Positions 5,599-7,574 of a stretch of 7,574 nt of DNA are shown piece by piece (the first letter of the stretch is position 1; each line of letters begins with the position of its first letter). The stretch spans positions 1-7,574 of the forward strand of contig JBFWVD010000151.1 of assembly GCA_050246915.1 (NCBI GenBank). Reading direction: 5' to 3'. The notes below the pieces were generated by a model. That model made no database searches. It saw nothing but the letters and a program-made list of their open reading frames with translations, and was not told the origin of the DNA. The translations under genes were made by a program, and so were the position numbers. The DNA comes from JBFWVD01 sp050246915. Its GTDB lineage: Bacteria > Actinomycetota > Acidimicrobiia > Acidimicrobiales > Ilumatobacteraceae.

Positions 5599-6257
5599 TC
5601 TGTGGCATCACCAATGAAGCCGATGCGCTCTTGTCGGTCGCCCTGGGTGCCGATGCGCTCGGTTTCGTGTTCGCCCCGTCGACCCGGCAGGTGACCTCGT
5701 CAACCGTTCATGACATCGTCCGTCAGCTGCCGCCCGGCATCCTCACCGTCGGTGTGTTCCGCGACGAGCTCCCCGAACGGGTCATCGAAACGGTGTACGC
5801 CGCGGGATTGAAGGCGGCGCAGCTGCACGGGCACGAGACTCCCGAGATCACGCGGGCCGTTCGATCCCAGGTCCCGACGGTCATCAAGGCATTCGCTGCT
5901 GGGAGCGTCGACCTGGTGCGTGCACCGGAGCATGGGGCCGATCTGATCCTCGTGGATGCCGCCACACCCGGCTCGGGCACGGTGTTCGACTGGTCGCTGA
6001 TGGCCGATGTCCCCATCGGGATGCGTGTTGTGCTCGCCGGCGGACTGGGCCCTGACAACATCGCTGACGCCATCGCTCGCGTACGGCCCTATGGGGTCGA
6101 TGTGTCGAGTGGCGTTGAGCGTGAGCCGGGCCGCAAGGACCCGGTGAAGCTGAGGAAGTTCATCGCCTCGGCCCTGGCCGCCTTCGACGTGCTCGAGTCG
6201 CAGCCCGAGGTGGCACTGGATACGAGCGGCCCGTACGACTGGCGCGACGACGGCTGA
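5580..6257 (+). CDS. trpF: Phosphoribosylanthranilate isomerase
   Basis: TrpF catalyses the Amadori rearrangement of N-(5-phosphoribosyl)anthranilate to CdRP, the substrate of TrpC. At 225 residues it is a typical monofunctional (beta/alpha)8 enzyme. Visible motifs are VKICGIT with the catalytic Cys8, ADALGFVFAPSTRQVT with Arg36, LTVGVF, KAAQLHGHE, LILVDAATPGSGTVFDW with the general-acid Asp126, VVLAGGLGPDNI and the phosphate-binding GVDVSSGVEREPGRKDP. The C-terminal 20 or so residues (after about 203) look like a lineage-specific tail. The start is uncertain: GTG at 5580 gives MPVLVKICGIT, while GTG at 5586 or 5592 would remove two or four residues. None has a Shine-Dalgarno, and all lie in a strong hairpin. 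It follows the collagen-like gene by 39 nt and precedes trpB by 184 nt. Confidence 0.96.
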   Translation: MPVLVKICGITNEADALLSVALGADALGFVFAPSTRQVTSSTVHDIVRQLPPGILTVGVFRDELPERVIETVYAAGLKAAQLHGHETPEITRAVRSQVPTVIKAFAAGSVDLVRAPEHGADLILVDAATPGSGTVFDWSLMADVPIGMRVVLAGGLGPDNIADAIARVRPYGVDVSSGVEREPGRKDPVKLRKFIASALAAFDVLESQPEVALDTSGPYDWRDDG

Positions 6258-6312
6258 GCCGGCGCCATCGACGGATCGAGCTGACCAGGCACGCCACATC
6301 GCTCCGGCGACG

Positions 6313-6378
6313 GAACTCTGGAGGATTCCTCGCGAATACGACACCTCCGACTCCAGACTGGCGCAGGCGCCAGACTGG
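6313..6378 (-). repeat. 66-nt structured repeat, copy 2 (inverted relative to copy 1)
   Basis: The element lies in the trpF-trpB spacer, opposite in orientation to 4305-4370. Its palindromic part pairs 6352-6364 with 6367-6379, with one A-A mismatch at 6357/6374 and a tiny loop. The outer arm TCTGGAG (6317-6323) can alternatively pair with CTCCAGA (6351-6357), recreating the base of the second hairpin of copy 1, whose centre is not conserved here. The strong hairpin may also terminate the trpF transcript; no T-tract follows. Confidence 0.8.
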
Positions 6379-6427
6379 AATCCCCACAACGTCGGGAACG
6401 ACTCGGCGTCACACCGCCTCGGCCAAG

Positions 6428-6433
6428 TACCGT
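6428..6433 (+). promoter_or_regulatory. Candidate -10 hexamer for a leaderless trpB transcript
   Basis: TACCGT (TANNNT type) ends 8 nt before the trpB ATG, about the distance at which transcription would begin on the start codon. No Shine-Dalgarno is present between it and the ATG. No clear -35 is seen. Confidence 0.4.
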
Positions 6434-6441
6434 CGTCGCCC

Positions 6442-7574
6442 ATGACCTTGATGGCGGAACCTTCGGCCGACGGCCGGTTCGGTGAGTTCGGTGGGCGCTA
6501 CGTCCCCGAGACCCTCGTGCCGGCGTGCATGGAGTTGGAAGCGGCCTTCAAGGATGCGTGGGCCGATCCCGTGTTCCGTGAAGAACTGCACGTCACGCTG
6601 CGTGACTACGCAGGCCGACCCAGCCCCATCACTGAGTGTGGCCGCCTCTCCGAACACCTCGGCGTGCGCGTCCTGCTCAAGCGCGAGGATCTCAATCACA
6701 CCGGCAGCCACAAGATCAACAACGTGCTCGGCCAGGCGCTGCTGGCCAAGCGCATGGGCAAGAAGCGCCTCGTGGCCGAGACCGGCGCCGGCCAGCACGG
6801 TGTCGCATCGGCCACCGCCGCAGCACTCCTCGGCATGCAGTGCAAGGTGTACATGGGGGCTGTCGACGTGGAGCGCCAAGCGCTCAACGTGTTCCGTATG
6901 CGGCTGCTCGGCGCCGAGGTCGAGGCGGTGCACAGCGGAAGTCGCACCCTGAAAGACGCGGTAAACGAGGCCATGCGCGACTGGGTGGCCACCGTCGAGT
7001 CGACCCACTACTGCCTCGGCTCGGTGATGGGCCCGCATCCCTATCCCTGGATGGTGCGTGAGTTCCATCGCGTCATCGGCAGCGAAGCCCGCGCTCAATG
7101 CGAGTTGCTGCTCGGCGCTGGCCAGGTGCCCGACGTCGTGGTGGCCTGCGTTGGTGGCGGATCGAACGCAGCTGGCATCTTCTCCGGCTTCGTCGACACC
7201 ACGGCCGAGTTGGTCGGCGCCGAACCGGCTGGCGGCGCCGCCGTCGGTCGAGGCGTGCCCGGCGTGGTCCACGGCATGAAGAGCTATCTCATGCAGGACG
7301 AGTTCGGTCAGGTGCTCGAAGCCCATTCCATCTCGGCTGGGCTCGACTATCCCGGCGTTGGCCCTGAGCATTCGTACCTCTCGAGCATCGGCCGCGCACG
7401 TTATGAGCCGGTCACCGACGAGGAGGTCATCGAGGCCTTCGTGTTGCTGTCGCGATCGGAAGGCATCATCCCCGCGCTCGAGCCGGCGCATGCCATCGCC
7501 TGGGTGGTCAAGAACGCCTCGAAGCTGGCCGGCCGCACGGTGCTGGTGAACATGAGTGGACGCGGTGACAAAGA
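6442..7574 (+). CDS. trpB: Tryptophan synthase beta chain, canonical (3' end missing)
   Basis: 377 codons are present and open at the right edge; about 20-35 residues should be missing by comparison with the usual 390-410. The protein is the classic TrpB that joins indole, channelled from TrpA, with L-serine using PLP. Diagnostic features are GRFGEFGGRYVPETL near the N-terminus, KREDLNHTGSHKINN with the PLP lysine Lys91, ETGAGQHGVA with catalytic Glu113, GSVMGPHPYPWMVREF, the phosphate-binding VGGGSNAAG (237-245), GLDYPGVGPEHSYL with Asp302 of the COMM domain, and NMSGRGDK with Ser372 for the PLP ring nitrogen. COMM-domain residues suggest a TrpA-responsive enzyme, so trpA probably follows just beyond the window. 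The ATG at 6442 fits the GRFGEFGG spacing and the absence of a Shine-Dalgarno argues for a leaderless message. It differs clearly from the TrpB2 upstream. Confidence 0.97.
   Translation, partial: MTLMAEPSADGRFGEFGGRYVPETLVPACMELEAAFKDAWADPVFREELHVTLRDYAGRPSPITECGRLSEHLGVRVLLKREDLNHTGSHKINNVLGQALLAKRMGKKRLVAETGAGQHGVASATAAALLGMQCKVYMGAVDVERQALNVFRMRLLGAEVEAVHSGSRTLKDAVNEAMRDWVATVESTHYCLGSVMGPHPYPWMVREFHRVIGSEARAQCELLLGAGQVPDVVVACVGGGSNAAGIFSGFVDTTAELVGAEPAGGAAVGRGVPGVVHGMKSYLMQDEFGQVLEAHSISAGLDYPGVGPEHSYLSSIGRARYEPVTDEEVIEAFVLLSRSEGIIPALEPAHAIAWVVKNASKLAGRTVLVNMSGRGDK

Noticed and set aside
4371..6312. Insertion sequence or composite transposon between the inverted repeats
   Set aside because: No transposase or integrase gene lies between the repeats, no target-site duplication was recognised, and the interior holds a needed pathway gene (trpF). 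Only the repeat pair itself is supported.
6409..7491. Minus-strand open frame of 360 codons opposite trpB
   Set aside because: It is a His/Ala/Gly-rich shadow of an unambiguous TrpB coding sequence.

Overview
The window is high-GC bacterial DNA carrying tryptophan biosynthesis genes beside a divergent two-component system. Gene content, GC-ending codons, several starts without a Shine-Dalgarno sequence, TANNNT -10-like hexamers and an exported protein with a 'ILDTR...ATAVVLNVTVT...IADIAGYY' domain point to Actinomycetota, probably an Acidimicrobiia-type organism. The class assignment is inference; no rRNA or other phylogenetic marker is present.

Left third, minus strand: an OmpR/PhoB-type response regulator (1390-2067) is followed by its partner membrane histidine kinase (from 1320, running off the left edge). 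Between them lies a short spacer with three tandem 15-nt repeats. A roughly 160-bp divergent intergenic region (2074-2234) separates the regulator from the trp genes; it holds a direct GTTCCAA repeat, a -10-like hexamer and a possible 10-codon leader ORF.

Plus strand: trpC (2235-3047) overlaps a type-2 tryptophan synthase beta gene, trpB2 (3044-4297), by the 4-nt ATGA arrangement. A strongly structured repeat follows. A secreted, short collagen-like surface protein (4566-5540) then interrupts the pathway genes, apparently with its own promoter and a good RBS. trpF (5580-6257) and a canonical trpB (6442 to the right edge, nearly complete) follow. TrpF makes CdRP, TrpC converts it to indole-3-glycerol phosphate, and TrpB, with TrpA expected just beyond the edge, makes L-tryptophan. 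TrpB2 is a second beta subunit, plausibly for indole salvage.

The most unusual non-coding signal is a 66-nt structured repeat present twice in opposite orientation (4305-4370 and 6313-6378). The copies bracket exactly the collagen-like gene plus trpF. Other points of interest are a 19-bp hairpin that contains the trpF start codon, apparent leaderless starts for trpF and trpB, and mini-ORFs whose stops overlap the starts of trpC and the kinase gene. No tRNA, rRNA, CRISPR, transposase or phage gene was seen.
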